Assembly (NCBI RefSeq): GCF_000961795.1
Contig: NZ_LADU01000091.1
Coordinates: 1-35,477 of the forward strand
Direction of reading: 5' to 3'
Source: Hyphomonas sp. BRH_c22
Lineage (GTDB): Bacteria; Pseudomonadota; Alphaproteobacteria; Caulobacterales; Hyphomonadaceae
DNA: 35,477 nucleotides
The notes beneath the pieces were generated by a model. That model ran no database searches. It saw only the letters and a program-made list of their open reading frames with translations, and was not told where the DNA came from. Shown here piece by piece: positions 1 through 9,154 of the stretch. Made by a program: the position numbers and the translations under genes. Position 1 is the stretch's first letter. The number at the start of each line of letters is the position of its first letter.

Positions 1-155
1 ACCCCTTCAACCCCCTCAGCCCCCTCGCCCGGACGCCCTGCGCGCCCCCGTGTCGTCCCCGTCACCCGCCATCCCTGCGGCACGATCCGCGCCGCCAGCC
101 GGCGCGCCGAATAGCCCATGCCGAAAACAAAAAGCAGAGATGGCAGAACTGTCAT
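1..155 (-). CDS. SDR/epimerase-like NAD(P)-binding protein, 5' part only
   Basis: This open frame starts at ATG 155 on the minus strand and runs off the left edge without a stop, so only about 51 residues are visible. The start reads M-T-V-L-P-S-L-L-F-V-F-G, then GMGYSARRLA and later GWRVTGTTR. This is a hydrophobic beta strand, a glycine-rich turn, a helix and a second strand ending in TTR, which is how Rossmann-fold proteins of the SDR/epimerase type (YeeZ-like) begin. A purine-rich GAAGG lies about 10 nt upstream of the ATG. The gene is divergent from the TPR gene that starts at 217, leaving about 60 bp for two promoters. Substrate cannot be judged, and the catalytic residues lie outside the window. 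Confidence 0.7.
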   Translation of the reverse strand, partial: MTVLPSLLFVFGMGYSARRLAARIVPQGWRVTGTTRGRAGRPGEGAEGVEG

Positions 156-216
156 TTGCACTGGGCCTTCCACTCATGACTATAGGCACTACTACAGGTC
201 CGGGAGCCTCTTATCC

Positions 217-891
217 ATGTCTATCCTCGCCTTCGCCGCGGTCTCCTACGCGCTTCTGCAGAGCGTCAGCGCTGGAATCGCCCAGACCGAGGCCACCCGT
301 CTCGACACCTGCATCGCCCGCATCGATGCAAACCCCGAAGAAGCCTATGAAGACGCCCTTGCCTGGAGCTTTGAAGGCAACCGGCCGGGCGCGCGCCAGT
401 GCGTCGCCCTTTCGCTGATCGCCCTCGGCCAGGAGGCTGAAGGCGCAGCAAGGCTTGAAGAACTGGCCAATGCGACCGATGGCGGAACGCTCGAACAGCG
501 CGCACTTTACCTGACACAGGCCGGCAATGCCTGGCTCGTCGCGGGTGCGCCGGAGGCTGCCATCGTGACGCTCACGAACGCCCTGAAAATCATTCCGGAT
601 GATCCGAACCTTCTGGTCGACCGCGCCAGCGCCCACATCATGCTGGAACAATGGACCCAGGCCATATCCGACCTGGATGCGGCCCTTCAATCCTCCCCCG
701 GATTCGGCACCGCGCATTACCTGCGCGCCGAAGCCCGGCTCAACAAGGGCGACCTCGACTTCGCCCTGGAGGACGTCAAGGCCGCCATGGCCGCCGAACC
801 GGACAATATCGACACACTGGTCCTGCGCGGCCGTGTCCGCGAAGCGATCCGCCTGTCGGAAGTCCGCATGGTTGCCCCTCAGGCGGAATAA
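217..891 (+). CDS. Secreted or membrane-anchored TPR protein
   Basis: A 224-residue protein. I chose ATG 217 rather than the in-frame ATG at 118 for three reasons: the longer version overlaps the divergent SDR-like gene, its extra residues look non-coding, and 217 puts a hydrophobic segment (residues 1-20) at the N-terminus with GGGAG about 10 nt upstream. Roughly residues 95-200 form three tetratricopeptide-like helix pairs (A-W-L-V-A-G-A-P-E-A-A pattern, then D-A-A-L-Q-S-S-P and A-M-A-A-E-P-D). TPR repeats mediate protein-protein contacts. Cys32 and Cys62 could form a disulphide if the protein is exported. The 3' end overlaps the end of the convergent peptidase gene by 13 bp. No specific function is recognised. 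It lies near a Tad locus that has its own TPR protein, but a role in pili is not shown. Confidence 0.75.
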   Translation: MSILAFAAVSYALLQSVSAGIAQTEATRLDTCIARIDANPEEAYEDALAWSFEGNRPGARQCVALSLIALGQEAEGAARLEELANATDGGTLEQRALYLTQAGNAWLVAGAPEAAIVTLTNALKIIPDDPNLLVDRASAHIMLEQWTQAISDLDAALQSSPGFGTAHYLRAEARLNKGDLDFALEDVKAAMAAEPDNIDTLVLRGRVREAIRLSEVRMVAPQAE

Positions 892-2243
892 CGCGCTTTC
901 AGCATCGCCCAGACCGCCCGCAGGCCCGTCGGCGCGCCGCCTTCGGGCCGGCCATACTTGCCCTTGCGCCAGGCCCAGACATCAAGGTGGGCCCAGCTCC
1001 TTGCCGACACGAACTGCTTCAGGAACAGCGCAGCCGTGATCGAACCGGCCTGGCGTCCGCCGGAATTCACCAGGTCTGCAATCGGGCTCTTCAGGTCCGA
1101 CATGTAGGGATCCCAGAGCGGCATGCGCCACACAGGGTCGCCGCTCGCCTTTGACCCGGCCAGCACATCCGCCGCCAGCGTCTCGTCATCGGTATAGAGC
1201 GGGGCCAGGTCCTGCCCCAGCGCCACCCGCGCCGCGCCTGTCAGCGTCGCAAAATCGATCAGCAGGTCCGGGTCATCCTCGCTGGCGCGGGCCAGCGCAT
1301 CGGCCAGGATCAGGCGCCCTTCGGCATCGGTATTGTCGATCTCGACCGTCAGGCCCTTGCGGCTCATGAGGATGTCGCCCGGCCGGAAGGCATTGCCGGC
1401 AATCGCATTCTCCACCGCCGGCACGTAAAGCTTCAGGTGCACCTTCAACCCGCTGCCCATGACCAGTTCCGACAGCGCGATCACATGGGCCGAACCGCCC
1501 ATGTCCTTCTTCATGATCCGCATGCCGTCGCCGCCCTTGATGTTCAGGCCGCCCGAATCGAACGTGACCCCCTTGCCGACCAGCGCCAGCTTGGGATGGC
1601 CCGGATTGCCCCATTCCAGTTCCAGGAAGCGCGGCGCGAACGTGGCCGCCCGGCCGACAGCGTGAACCAGGGGATAATTCTCCGTCAGCAGGTCGTCCCC
1701 TGCGATGACTTTCAGCGTCGCGCCAAACTGCTTCGCCAGGGCGGCCAGCTCTGCCTGCAGCGCCTCCGGCCCCATGTCGCTTGCCGGCGTGTTCACCAGG
1801 TCGCGCAGGTGAGCGGCGGCATCGGCTTCACGCGATAGCGCCCCTGCATCCTCACCTGCCGGGATCACGAGCCGTGGCGGCTTTGCCTTCTCGCTGAGAT
1901 AGCGGTCGAACCGGTAGGCACCATCTGCCCAGCCTGCTGCGATCTGCGCGAAGCCCAGCCCGCCATCAGCCGCAATCGCATAGTCGCCCTCGGGCATTTT
2001 CGCCGCAACGGCCGCCACGCCCAGCGCGTCGTGTCCATTGCCCAATCCGGCCAACACATGGCTGACCTGTCCGTCCTTGCCGGCCTGGATCACCAGCTGC
2101 CCCGCCGCGCCCGTGAAGCCCTGCCCCTTTGCCAGCGCCTTCGCGCCGGGGAACGGGTCGTCTCCGAGGGAATCGAACCCGGAAACCGTGAACAGGTGTA
2201 TTGCGGCTGGCTTGGCCGCCTTGGCGATAAAGCTCTTGTGCAT
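879..2243 (-). CDS. Leucyl aminopeptidase family (M17) metallopeptidase
   Basis: A 454-residue cytoplasmic peptidase of family M17, which removes N-terminal residues from peptides using two metal ions. The catalytic C-terminal domain is complete. It has GKGVTFDSGG near residues 223-232 (metal- and substrate-binding Lys and Asp), KKDMGGSA near 245-252, and the family signature NTDAEGRL near 304-311. The N-terminal domain (about 1-150) is poorly conserved, as is usual. I prefer ATG 2243 to the in-frame TTG at 2264 because GAGAGG sits 8 nt upstream of the ATG. Length is slightly below the roughly 480-500 of PepA-type enzymes, closer to the PepB-like alphaproteobacterial group. It is a single gene, divergent from the TadD-like gene and convergent with the TPR gene. 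Exact peptide preference cannot be read from the sequence. Confidence 0.92.
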   Translation of the reverse strand: MHKSFIAKAAKPAAIHLFTVSGFDSLGDDPFPGAKALAKGQGFTGAAGQLVIQAGKDGQVSHVLAGLGNGHDALGVAAVAAKMPEGDYAIAADGGLGFAQIAAGWADGAYRFDRYLSEKAKPPRLVIPAGEDAGALSREADAAAHLRDLVNTPASDMGPEALQAELAALAKQFGATLKVIAGDDLLTENYPLVHAVGRAATFAPRFLELEWGNPGHPKLALVGKGVTFDSGGLNIKGGDGMRIMKKDMGGSAHVIALSELVMGSGLKVHLKLYVPAVENAIAGNAFRPGDILMSRKGLTVEIDNTDAEGRLILADALARASEDDPDLLIDFATLTGAARVALGQDLAPLYTDDETLAADVLAGSKASGDPVWRMPLWDPYMSDLKSPIADLVNSGGRQAGSITAALFLKQFVSARSWAHLDVWAWRKGKYGRPEGGAPTGLRAVWAMLKARYSA

Positions 2244-2361
2244 TGCGGGCGCCTCTCGGGGCAATTTGTTAATCAGAAGACCGTTCCTGTTAACCGAACC
2301 TTGACGTCAATCAGGCCAGAATCGGCAGAAGATGCACCTGATACATACTTGGAGCCAGCCC

Positions 2362-3327
2362 ATGTCCAGAGCCAAAACGTCACTGGCAGCCCTCGCGCTG
2401 GTCCTTGCGGCCACGGTGACGGGGTGTGCGAGCACCGCGTCCAAGGAAGAAAAGGCCGCGAACGCGGAATTGCAGCGCGCGGTGGAAGAGGCCTTGAAGC
2501 CGGCCAGCCCGGAAGAAGTCGCCGCCGCCAACCGGTCAGACCCGCTGACCAAGGCCAATTTCTGGTCGAAGGAATACGCAAAGGATCCGGAAAACCTCGA
2601 AAACGCCATCGCGTTCGGCAATGCCCTGCGCGGCATTGGCAGCGATGACCGCGCCATCGATATGCTCTCGCGCGTGCTCGTCGTCCATCCTGACAGCGCC
2701 GAGCTGCTGATGGTGCTCGGCCGGGCCCTGTCGACCCAGCAGGACTATCGCGCCGCCGCCCGCGCCTTCAACCAGGCCGGCGAGATCGAACCGGAGCGCG
2801 CCGAGGCCTGGGCTGCGCTCGGCACGGCCTTCGACCAGATAGACCAGCATGCCGACGCCCAGCGAGCCTATGAGCGCGCACTTGCCATCGAACCCAATCG
2901 CACCTCCACGCTGGCAAATTACGGGCTCTCGCTGGCCCTGTCCGGCGACCTGACGGGCGCTGAAGCGAAACTGCGTCTCGCCGACGCCCAGCCCGACACA
3001 ACCACACGTGTGAAGGAAAACCTCGCACTCGTCCTCGGCCTGCAGGGAAAGTATGCCGAGATGAAGGACGCAAGTGCAGCCAATGCACCGGCCAGCATCG
3101 TTGAACAGAACGCCGCCCTGCTGCGCGAAATGGTCCAGCCGGTCCGGACATGGGAAGCCCTCGCCGAACGGGCCGAGCCGGGCGCGCTGCCGCCTGCGCC
3201 ATCGGGCAGGCTGACGCCCGATTCCGAACGGGCCCTCGCCGCCACATCAACGCCTGTGACCGACGAACCAGCGCCTGTTACGGCCCCGGAAAACGAGAAC
3301 GGACTGCGCCTGCGCCGCGCCTACTGA
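2362..3327 (+). CDS. tadD: TadD-like TPR lipoprotein of the Tad pilus locus
   Basis: A 321-residue lipoprotein. ATG 2362 is chosen over the in-frame ATG 2332 because GGAG lies 7 nt before it and it opens a clean lipoprotein signal (K5, hydrophobic stretch, then V-T-G-Cys22). Residues about 60-230 carry TPR-like pairs, including A-E-L-L-M-V-L-G-R-A-L, A-W-A-A-L-G-T-A-F and Y-E-R-A-L-A-I-E-P-N. The last 80 residues are Ala/Pro-rich and probably disordered. In Tad systems TadD is an outer-membrane or periplasmic TPR lipoprotein thought to act as a pilotin or assembly factor for the secretin. Here the gene is on the opposite strand to tadC, ends 83 bp from it and shares its terminator. The TadD assignment rests on TPR plus lipobox plus position, so a general TPR lipoprotein is the alternative. 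Confidence 0.8.
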   Translation: MSRAKTSLAALALVLAATVTGCASTASKEEKAANAELQRAVEEALKPASPEEVAAANRSDPLTKANFWSKEYAKDPENLENAIAFGNALRGIGSDDRAIDMLSRVLVVHPDSAELLMVLGRALSTQQDYRAAARAFNQAGEIEPERAEAWAALGTAFDQIDQHADAQRAYERALAIEPNRTSTLANYGLSLALSGDLTGAEAKLRLADAQPDTTTRVKENLALVLGLQGKYAEMKDASAANAPASIVEQNAALLREMVQPVRTWEALAERAEPGALPPAPSGRLTPDSERALAATSTPVTDEPAPVTAPENENGLRLRRAY

Positions 3328-3352
3328 TCCGGCAAGTCACCGGCCTGGAACG

Positions 3353-3388
3353 AAAAAGCCCGCTGACCGATTGGCCAGCGGGCTTTTT
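3353..3388. terminator. Bidirectional rho-independent terminator between tadD-like gene and tadC
   Basis: A perfect 13-bp inverted repeat (AAAAAGCCCGCTG and CAGCGGGCTTTTT) around a 10-nt loop. The stem has a GC core with A/T-runs at both outer ends, so it works for both convergent genes: it lies 25 bp after the tadD-like stop and 21 bp after the tadC stop. Confidence 0.9.
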
Positions 3389-3409
3389 CATGGGCGGACC
3401 CATGCCTGA

Positions 3410-4438
3410 CTATGCGACATCGTGCACGGACGAGTCTGGCGCGACCTGCGTCACGTCAGGCGCAGCATCATTCTTGCTCTGCATCGCCTGGTATTTGATA
3501 TAGGCCGGCCCAAGCACCACAAGGAACAGCACGGGCAGGAAGAAGAGGATCATCGGAACTGTCAGCTTGGCCGGAAGCGCGGCGGCTTTTTTCTCGGCGG
3601 CGGACATCCGCATTTCGCGGTTTTCCTTCGCCATCACGCGCAGGGCGTCACCCAGCGGCGTACCGTAGCGCTCTGCCTGGGAAAGCGCCATGCAGACGGC
3701 TTTCACGCCTTCATGCCCGGTGCGGGCTGCCAGATTGTCATACGCCATCCGGCGATCGGGAAGATAGGACAGCTCCGCCACGGTCAGGCCGAATTCCTCG
3801 GCCAGTTCGGGCGAAGCCGAACCGATTTCCTGGCTCACCTTGTTGAAACCAAGCTCGATCGACATGCCGGCCTCGACGCATATCAGCAGCATGTCGAGCG
3901 CGTCTGGGAAGGCCAGCATGATCGACTTCTGCCGCTTTCCGGCGAGGTTCTTCACATAGATGTTGGGCGCATAGAAACCGGCCGCCATGCCGAAGGCGAG
4001 CGAGCCATATTTCATCACCGGCTGGAAGCCATGATCATTGATGAAGAAGATATAGATGAAGGTCAGGACCAGGCCGACAAAAGGCAGCGCCATACGGGCA
4101 AAGTAGAAGGCGGAAATCGGGCCTGGGCCGCGCAGGCCCGCCTGGTTCATCAGCTTGACAACATTGGGATCTTCCAGGGCCTTGGCCAGGTTGAGCTTGG
4201 ACGAGACCGAGCCCATCATGCTCTTGTCTTCACGGCGCAGGCTCTTGGTTTCAAGTGCCGCGCGGCTCTGCTTGCGCAGCCGCTCGCGCTGGTTCGATAC
4301 GGCCTTGAGGCGCGTCTCCAGCTTGTCGCCCTTCAGGTATGGCAGGAAGACGGTCACGAATGTCGCGAACACCGCCGCCGCGACGAGATAGGCCGCCAGC
4401 GTATCGGGCTTCGTAAAGGACAGGATGAAATCATACAT
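3410..4438 (-). CDS. tadC: Tad pilus inner-membrane platform protein TadC
   Basis: A 342-residue inner-membrane protein with a GspF/T2SSF domain. There is an N-terminal membrane segment (about 13-34), a basic cytoplasmic stretch with many Arg/Lys (40-75), a hydrophobic block near 115-165, the conserved cytoplasmic helical region beginning A-F-P-D-A-L-D-M-L-L-I-C-V-E-A-G near 175, and a last membrane span around 293-315. TadB and TadC form the platform in the inner membrane that couples the CpaF ATPase to pilus growth. It is the last gene of the minus-strand operon, 11 bp after tadB, and is followed by a strong terminator. The C-terminal tail is Asp/Ala/Val-rich. Caulobacter calls this gene cpaH. 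Confidence 0.93.
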   Translation of the reverse strand: MYDFILSFTKPDTLAAYLVAAAVFATFVTVFLPYLKGDKLETRLKAVSNQRERLRKQSRAALETKSLRREDKSMMGSVSSKLNLAKALEDPNVVKLMNQAGLRGPGPISAFYFARMALPFVGLVLTFIYIFFINDHGFQPVMKYGSLAFGMAAGFYAPNIYVKNLAGKRQKSIMLAFPDALDMLLICVEAGMSIELGFNKVSQEIGSASPELAEEFGLTVAELSYLPDRRMAYDNLAARTGHEGVKAVCMALSQAERYGTPLGDALRVMAKENREMRMSAAEKKAAALPAKLTVPMILFFLPVLFLVVLGPAYIKYQAMQSKNDAAPDVTQVAPDSSVHDVA

Positions 4439-4449
4439 TATCCGTCACC

Positions 4450-5481
4450 TTACATGTCGAAGTTAATCATTTTCTTCATCGTCAGCACGCCGACTGTCAT
4501 CATCGTGGCCGCAACGGTCAGGATCACGTGCCCGGTTTCGGTAAGAAACAGCTGCATGATGTAATCGGGCGTCGTCAGGAAGACCATCAGGCCGACCGCA
4601 AAAGGCAACGCGCCAATGATCGAGGCAGATGCCTTGGCTTCCGACGACAGGGCGTTGACCTTTTCCCGCATCATCTTGCGGGAGCGGATAACCGTAGAGA
4701 GGTTGCCCAGGGCTTCAGACAGGTTGCCCCCTGCCTTGGCCTGGATCAGCAGCACGATGCAGAAGAAGTTGATTTCCTGCAGCGGAACACGCTTGTAAAA
4801 CTGGTTCAGCGAGCGTTCGAGGCCCGCACCCATGGCCAGATTGTCGGCCAGTGAAATGAATTCCGACCGCAGCGGGTCAGGACATTCCTTGGCGATGATG
4901 CGAATACATTCGTTCAGCGGCAGGCCGGTCTTCACACCTCGCACGATGATGTCCAGCGCATCTGCAAACTGGTTGATCATCTTCTTGTGGCGGCGTTTGG
5001 TCAGTGACCCGAGGATCACACGGGGCAGACCCAAAGTACCGGCCAGGAAGGCGCCGGTGACCATTACCGGCTGGCTCTTCAGTCTCATGCCCGCAATTAC
5101 CAGTCCGTCGGCGCCGGACATGTAGATCAGGACAGCGCAAAGCGTACCGAGCACGAGCGAGCCGATCCAGAAGGCCGACACGGGGATGTCGAGGCCAGCC
5201 TGCATGAGCTTCGATCCAATGTCGCGCGGTGTGATCGACTTGCGGCGCTCCTTGTCCTGCTTGCGCAGGTTATCCAGCATTTCCTGGGTCTTGGCGCGGC
5301 GCTTCGAATTTTCGTCATGCACCTTGCCGCCGCGGGCCTTGACGGCCGTCGTGCCTGCGCCAATGGCCCTTGCCCGCTTGCGCGCGGCATCGGACTCTCC
5401 GCCCGTGAAGGCGAGGCCAATGCCTGCCAGCGCCACGAAGGCGAGGCCTGCCACGGCATAGATCATCATTTCGTTGGTCAT
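4450..5481 (-). CDS. tadB: Tad pilus inner-membrane platform protein TadB
   Basis: A 343-residue paralogue of TadC with a T2SSF domain. Residues 6-25 form an N-terminal membrane anchor, followed by a very basic region (K/R-rich, 35-85). Two hydrophobic stretches lie around 105-155. The GspF-like core includes F-A-D-A-L-D-I-I-V-R-G-V-K-T-G-L-P and Q-A-K-A-G-G-N-L-S-E-A-L, and two spans lie near the C-terminus (about 288-335). It forms the pilus platform with TadC and contacts the CpaF hexamer. The start codon is 3 bp after the cpaF stop, so the pair is probably translated together. The Caulobacter equivalent is CpaG. Confidence 0.93.
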   Translation of the reverse strand: MTNEMMIYAVAGLAFVALAGIGLAFTGGESDAARKRARAIGAGTTAVKARGGKVHDENSKRRAKTQEMLDNLRKQDKERRKSITPRDIGSKLMQAGLDIPVSAFWIGSLVLGTLCAVLIYMSGADGLVIAGMRLKSQPVMVTGAFLAGTLGLPRVILGSLTKRRHKKMINQFADALDIIVRGVKTGLPLNECIRIIAKECPDPLRSEFISLADNLAMGAGLERSLNQFYKRVPLQEINFFCIVLLIQAKAGGNLSEALGNLSTVIRSRKMMREKVNALSSEAKASASIIGALPFAVGLMVFLTTPDYIMQLFLTETGHVILTVAATMMTVGVLTMKKMINFDM

Positions 5482-5484
5482 GGA

Positions 5485-6975
5485 TCAGCTCCCGAGCGCG
5501 TCGAGAGCGCCAGCCAGTTCACGCTCGAGGTTGTAATAGGCGGCGCGTTCCCAGAAGCGGGGGCGGCCCACGCCGGTGCCACGGTGCACGCCGACGATCT
5601 TGCCGTTCTCGTCTTCGCCGTCCATTTCGAATTTCAGGATGTCCTGAAGGACAATCGTGTCCCCTTCCATGCCCATCACCTCGGTGATGCACATGATGCG
5701 GCGCGAACCGTCGCGAAGGCGTGAGGCCTGGACGACAATGTCGATGGAACCGACAATCATTTCGCGGATCGTCTTGGCGGGCAGCGAGAAGCCGCCCATC
5801 GTGATCATGGATTCCACGCGGCTGAGGGCTTCGCGCGGGCTGTTGGCGTGCAGCGTGCCCATCGAACCGTCATGGCCGGTGTTCATGGCCTGCAGAAGGT
5901 CGAACGCTTCGGGTCCGCGAACCTCGCCGACGATGATGCGTTCCGGGCGCATACGCAGGCAGTTCTTGACCAGTTCGCGCATCGTGACCTCACCCGAACC
6001 TTCAATATTCGGCGGGCGCGTTTCCAGGCGCACAACGTGCGGCTGCTGAAGCTGGAGTTCAGCGGAGTCTTCGCAGGTGATGACGCGCTCGCCGGGTTCG
6101 ATGAACGCCGTGAGACAGTTGAGCAGCGTGGTCTTGCCCGAACCCGTACCGCCGGAGATTAGGACATTGCAGCGCGAATGGCCGATAATGCGCAGCACTT
6201 CGGCGCCCGCTTCGCTGATCGATCCGAAATTGACCAGATCCTGCAGCTGCAGCTTGTCCTTCTTGAACTTACGAATGGTCAGCGTGGGCCCGTCAATCGC
6301 AAGGGGCGGCGCAATGACGTTCACGCGGCTGCCGTCCAGAAGGCGCGCGTCGCAGATCGGCGAGCTTTCATCGACGCGGCGGCCAACCTGGCTCACGATG
6401 CGCTGGCAGATGTTCATCAGCTGGGCATTGTCACGGAAGCGGATATTGGTCCGCTCGATCTTGCCGTTGACTTCGATATAGGTCGTGTCCGCGCCATTCA
6501 CCATGATGTCGGCAATGTCATCGCGCGCCAGAAGCGGCTCCAGCGGCCCGTAGCCAAGCACGTCGTTACAGATATCGTCGAGCAGCTGTTCCTGCTCGGA
6601 AATCGACATCACCACATTCTTGATGCTGATAATTTCGACAACGATGTCGCGGATTTCCTCGCGCGCGCTCTCGGCGTCAAGCTGGGCGAGCTGCGACAGG
6701 TCGATCGTATCGATCAGGGCGTTGAAGATGGTTGTCTTGGTCGCGTAATACTGTTCGGATTGCTGGTTCACCTTGCGAACAGGTTCCGGCTTCACCTCAG
6801 GTGCGGTGGCCTTCGGAGGCTTGGATGCGATTGGCTTGGGCGCGCCCTTTACAGGCACGGGATCCGGCACTTTGGGCTTTACCGCCTGCGGCCGCGGCTG
6901 CGCCACAGGAGCCGCCGGCTTCGGCGCCGCCGGCGCTGTAACATTGGAGGGTCCTGAACGTTTGCCGAAGGCCAT
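5485..6975 (-). CDS. cpaF: CpaF/TadA-type pilus assembly ATPase
   Basis: A 496-residue secretion ATPase of the PilT/VirB11 class that powers extension (and, in studied Tad systems, retraction) of the pilus. The first 70 residues are a Pro/Ala/Lys-rich, probably disordered leader. The N-terminal domain follows (about 78-250, with G-Y-G-P-L-E-P-L-L near 141). Walker A is GGTGSGKT at 275-282. Downstream are the Asp box/Walker B segment [14 protein letters not shown] and the His box [10 protein letters not shown]. It is cytoplasmic and acts on TadB/TadC. The start ATG has AAAGGG upstream. Length and motifs are normal for the family. Confidence 0.97.
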   Translation of the reverse strand: MAFGKRSGPSNVTAPAAPKPAAPVAQPRPQAVKPKVPDPVPVKGAPKPIASKPPKATAPEVKPEPVRKVNQQSEQYYATKTTIFNALIDTIDLSQLAQLDAESAREEIRDIVVEIISIKNVVMSISEQEQLLDDICNDVLGYGPLEPLLARDDIADIMVNGADTTYIEVNGKIERTNIRFRDNAQLMNICQRIVSQVGRRVDESSPICDARLLDGSRVNVIAPPLAIDGPTLTIRKFKKDKLQLQDLVNFGSISEAGAEVLRIIGHSRCNVLISGGTGSGKTTLLNCLTAFIEPGERVITCEDSAELQLQQPHVVRLETRPPNIEGSGEVTMRELVKNCLRMRPERIIVGEVRGPEAFDLLQAMNTGHDGSMGTLHANSPREALSRVESMITMGGFSLPAKTIREMIVGSIDIVVQASRLRDGSRRIMCITEVMGMEGDTIVLQDILKFEMDGEDENGKIVGVHRGTGVGRPRFWERAAYYNLERELAGALDALGS

Positions 6976-6998
6976 TTACGGGCCCTTTCCCTTGAGTT

Positions 6999-8399
6999 CT
7001 ATTTGCCAAGAAGCTTTTTGAGGAGCGACTTCTCGGGTTGCGCCACTGCCCTGCCCGTCAGAACGGATGCCAGGTGGTCGATTGCCAGGGACGAGCGCGA
7101 TGTGGCGTCCGTCTCGGAGATCATCTGTCCGTTATTGGCCGCCGTGCCGAACAGTTCCGGCTCGAATGGCAGGATGATTTCAGGCTCGACGCCGATGGCC
7201 GCCGCAAAATCCTTCATGGGAATTTCCGGGCGCTTGGGAACGCCGCTCATGTTGATCACGAGGCGCGGCGCATTGTCGTTCGGGCGCTGGCCCTTGAGCT
7301 GGTCGATGAAATTCTTGCCGTTGCGCAGCGATGCGAGATCCGGCTGGCAGACAATGATGACTTCATCCGACGCCACGAGGGTGCGCTGAACCCAGCGGCT
7401 CCATGTGTGCGGAAGATCCAGCACCATGTAGGGCACGTTGCGCCGCACGCTTTCGATGACCGTCGAGAAGGCCTCGTCCGGAATATCCATGATCTGGCTG
7501 ATCGTGGCAGGCGCAGTGAACAGCGACAGGCGGTCGGTTGCCTTGGCCAGAAGACGCTCGATCACCGCATCATCGGCCCGCTCGGGGGCGAGCAGCGCAT
7601 CCGCGATTGTCTGCGGCGTTTCCTGGTTGAAATCGAGTGCGGTGGTGCCGAATGACAGGTCGAGATCGACCAGTGTCGTGTTGACGCGCGCATTCTCGGC
7701 CAGGGCCCAGGCCAGGTTGTGCGCGATGGTGGACGAGCCGACCCCGCCCTTGGCGCCGATCACGGAGATCTGCTTGCCGACAAACGGCCGGTCGGGGTCA
7801 ACAAACAGGTTGGAGATGGCCCGGATGATCTGGATCGGCTCGAATGGCGGCACGAGATATTCGCTGACACCGCGCGCGACCAGCTGCCGGTAGAGCCGGA
7901 TGTCGTTGACCACGCCAACCACCATGACCTGGACGTTCTCGTCGCAATGCTCGGCCAGCGCATCAATCTCGCCCAGAACCTGCTGCGCTGCGGCGGACGA
8001 TTCCACGATCAGCAGGTTGGGTGTCGGATTCTGCTGCATGTAGGCTGTAGCCGCCGGAATGCCGCCGGGGACGGCTTCGAGCGTGGCCCGGCCCATGCGG
8101 CGGTCACGCGCGCAGACGTCCAGCATCCGGCGGGTTTCGTCACGCTCGTAGAACACCTTGATCGAGATGGCCGGCAGCGGCACGTCGCCGCCATTCTGGT
8201 CCGGCATCGTGAAGATCGGCTGGTCTGTCTCGACCGGCTTCGTGGCAGGATCATCGATCGCAGCCGGTTCCTCTTCGACTGGTGCACTGAATGGATCATT
8301 GGCAGGCGCTGTCAGGCCGGCATCCGATGCGTCTTCTGCGAAGACATCATCGAAGTCTGAGTCGAAGTCGTCTTCAAAGAGGGCTTTTTCGTTCGACAT
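6999..8399 (-). CDS. cpaE: CpaE/TadZ pilus-localising ParA/MinD-like ATPase
   Basis: A 466-residue cytoplasmic protein. An acidic, probably disordered N-terminus (1-60) precedes an atypical receiver-like domain (about 78-200), then a MinD/ParA-type domain beginning I-S-V-I-G-A-K-G-G-V-G-S-S-T near 211. The deviant Walker A keeps the signature Lys but has Ser-Ser where most ParA proteins have Lys-Thr, as is common in CpaE. Later motifs include T-L-V-D-L-D-L-S-F-G-T and V-L-D-L-P. CpaE/TadZ marks the site, usually a pole, where the Tad machine is built. It lies between cpaD and cpaF as in Caulobacter. The receiver-like domain cannot be judged for phosphorylation by eye. Confidence 0.94.
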   Translation of the reverse strand: MSNEKALFEDDFDSDFDDVFAEDASDAGLTAPANDPFSAPVEEEPAAIDDPATKPVETDQPIFTMPDQNGGDVPLPAISIKVFYERDETRRMLDVCARDRRMGRATLEAVPGGIPAATAYMQQNPTPNLLIVESSAAAQQVLGEIDALAEHCDENVQVMVVGVVNDIRLYRQLVARGVSEYLVPPFEPIQIIRAISNLFVDPDRPFVGKQISVIGAKGGVGSSTIAHNLAWALAENARVNTTLVDLDLSFGTTALDFNQETPQTIADALLAPERADDAVIERLLAKATDRLSLFTAPATISQIMDIPDEAFSTVIESVRRNVPYMVLDLPHTWSRWVQRTLVASDEVIIVCQPDLASLRNGKNFIDQLKGQRPNDNAPRLVINMSGVPKRPEIPMKDFAAAIGVEPEIILPFEPELFGTAANNGQMISETDATSRSSLAIDHLASVLTGRAVAQPEKSLLKKLLGK

Positions 8400-8429
8400 T
8401 ATACTCTCGTCCTTTTATTCAGGCGCCGG

Positions 8430-9143
8430 CTATTCTTTGACCGCATCAGATACCGTGCCCGATTCATCCGACGAACGAGCCGACGCAGTGCTTTCGCCCT
8501 GGCGGAACTTGTCGAGGATCACGTTGCGGCGAAGCGGATCGGCTGAAGTAATCTCGCGCTGGCCCAGAAGGTCGGCAGGATCGGCAATCATGGCTGCCAG
8601 GTTGGTGCGGACCGAGCAGCCCAGGCTTGGCATCTCATTGTTCGACCGGACATCCGACACGTCATACTCGGCCATGGATTTGCAGTCTGGGGCGACAGCG
8701 TCATAAACCTGAAACGCCAGGATCATCGGCTCGGACTTGCCTGAGTCCGCGCCATGGCTGCTCCCGGCAATTTCGTCATACTCGACGCCGTTCTGCCATG
8801 CGATTTCGCGTGCCGTGACAACAGCCGAAACGGCCAGCTGCGAATTTTCGCTGGTTTCCGGAAGCGACATTATCAGCGGTCCGTGACCCTTCGACCGATA
8901 GGTCTGCACAAAGGATTCAATCCGCTCACGATCCTTCAGCGACAGCTCGCTCGAGACAGGATCAATGTTCACTTCGAGGAATTCGGTGCGTTTCGCCACG
9001 CCAATCGCGTTGCGGTCCAGCGCAGTCCCCTGCAGGTAGGATTGCGGCACGGCTGTCGGCGCATGGCTCGCACAGCCGGCGAGGCCGGTGAGGCAAAATC
9101 CAGCCGCAACAAGGACGGTTGTTGGTTTAAGCATCGGGTTCAT
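8430..9143 (-). CDS. cpaD: CpaD pilus assembly lipoprotein
   Basis: A 237-residue protein with a lipoprotein signal ending L-A-G-Cys24, so it should be lipidated and sorted to the outer membrane. The body matches CpaD: a short N-terminal region, E-F-L-E-V-N-I-D-P-V near 53, an S-x-x-D-R-E-R-I-E-S-F segment, and the late conserved D-C-x-S-M-A-E-Y and N-N-E-M-P-S-L-G-C-S-V-R-T-N-L-A-A-M-I-A-D-P-A-D-L. The two Cys in these late motifs probably form a disulphide. CpaD (RcpB-like) is thought to help secretin assembly or gating. A second in-frame ATG lies 9 nt inside the first. It sits 11 bp after cpaC and 30 bp before cpaE. Confidence 0.92.
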   Translation of the reverse strand: MNPMLKPTTVLVAAGFCLTGLAGCASHAPTAVPQSYLQGTALDRNAIGVAKRTEFLEVNIDPVSSELSLKDRERIESFVQTYRSKGHGPLIMSLPETSENSQLAVSAVVTAREIAWQNGVEYDEIAGSSHGADSGKSEPMILAFQVYDAVAPDCKSMAEYDVSDVRSNNEMPSLGCSVRTNLAAMIADPADLLGQREITSADPLRRNVILDKFRQGESTASARSSDESGTVSDAVKE

Positions 9144-9154
9144 CCTGATATCCC

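Noticed and set aside
156..186. TTGCAC and TATAGG as a promoter for the TPR gene
   Set aside because: The spacer is 19 nt, longer than normal, and the match is chance-level.
118..216. Longer N-terminus for the TPR gene from ATG 118
   Set aside because: It overlaps the divergent SDR-like gene and would bury the signal segment.
3422..4564. Long plus-strand frame of 380 codons opposite tadC and tadB
   Set aside because: It is antisense to two well-recognised genes, rich in His/Arg/Gln, and has no family resemblance; a mirror effect of GC-rich coding.
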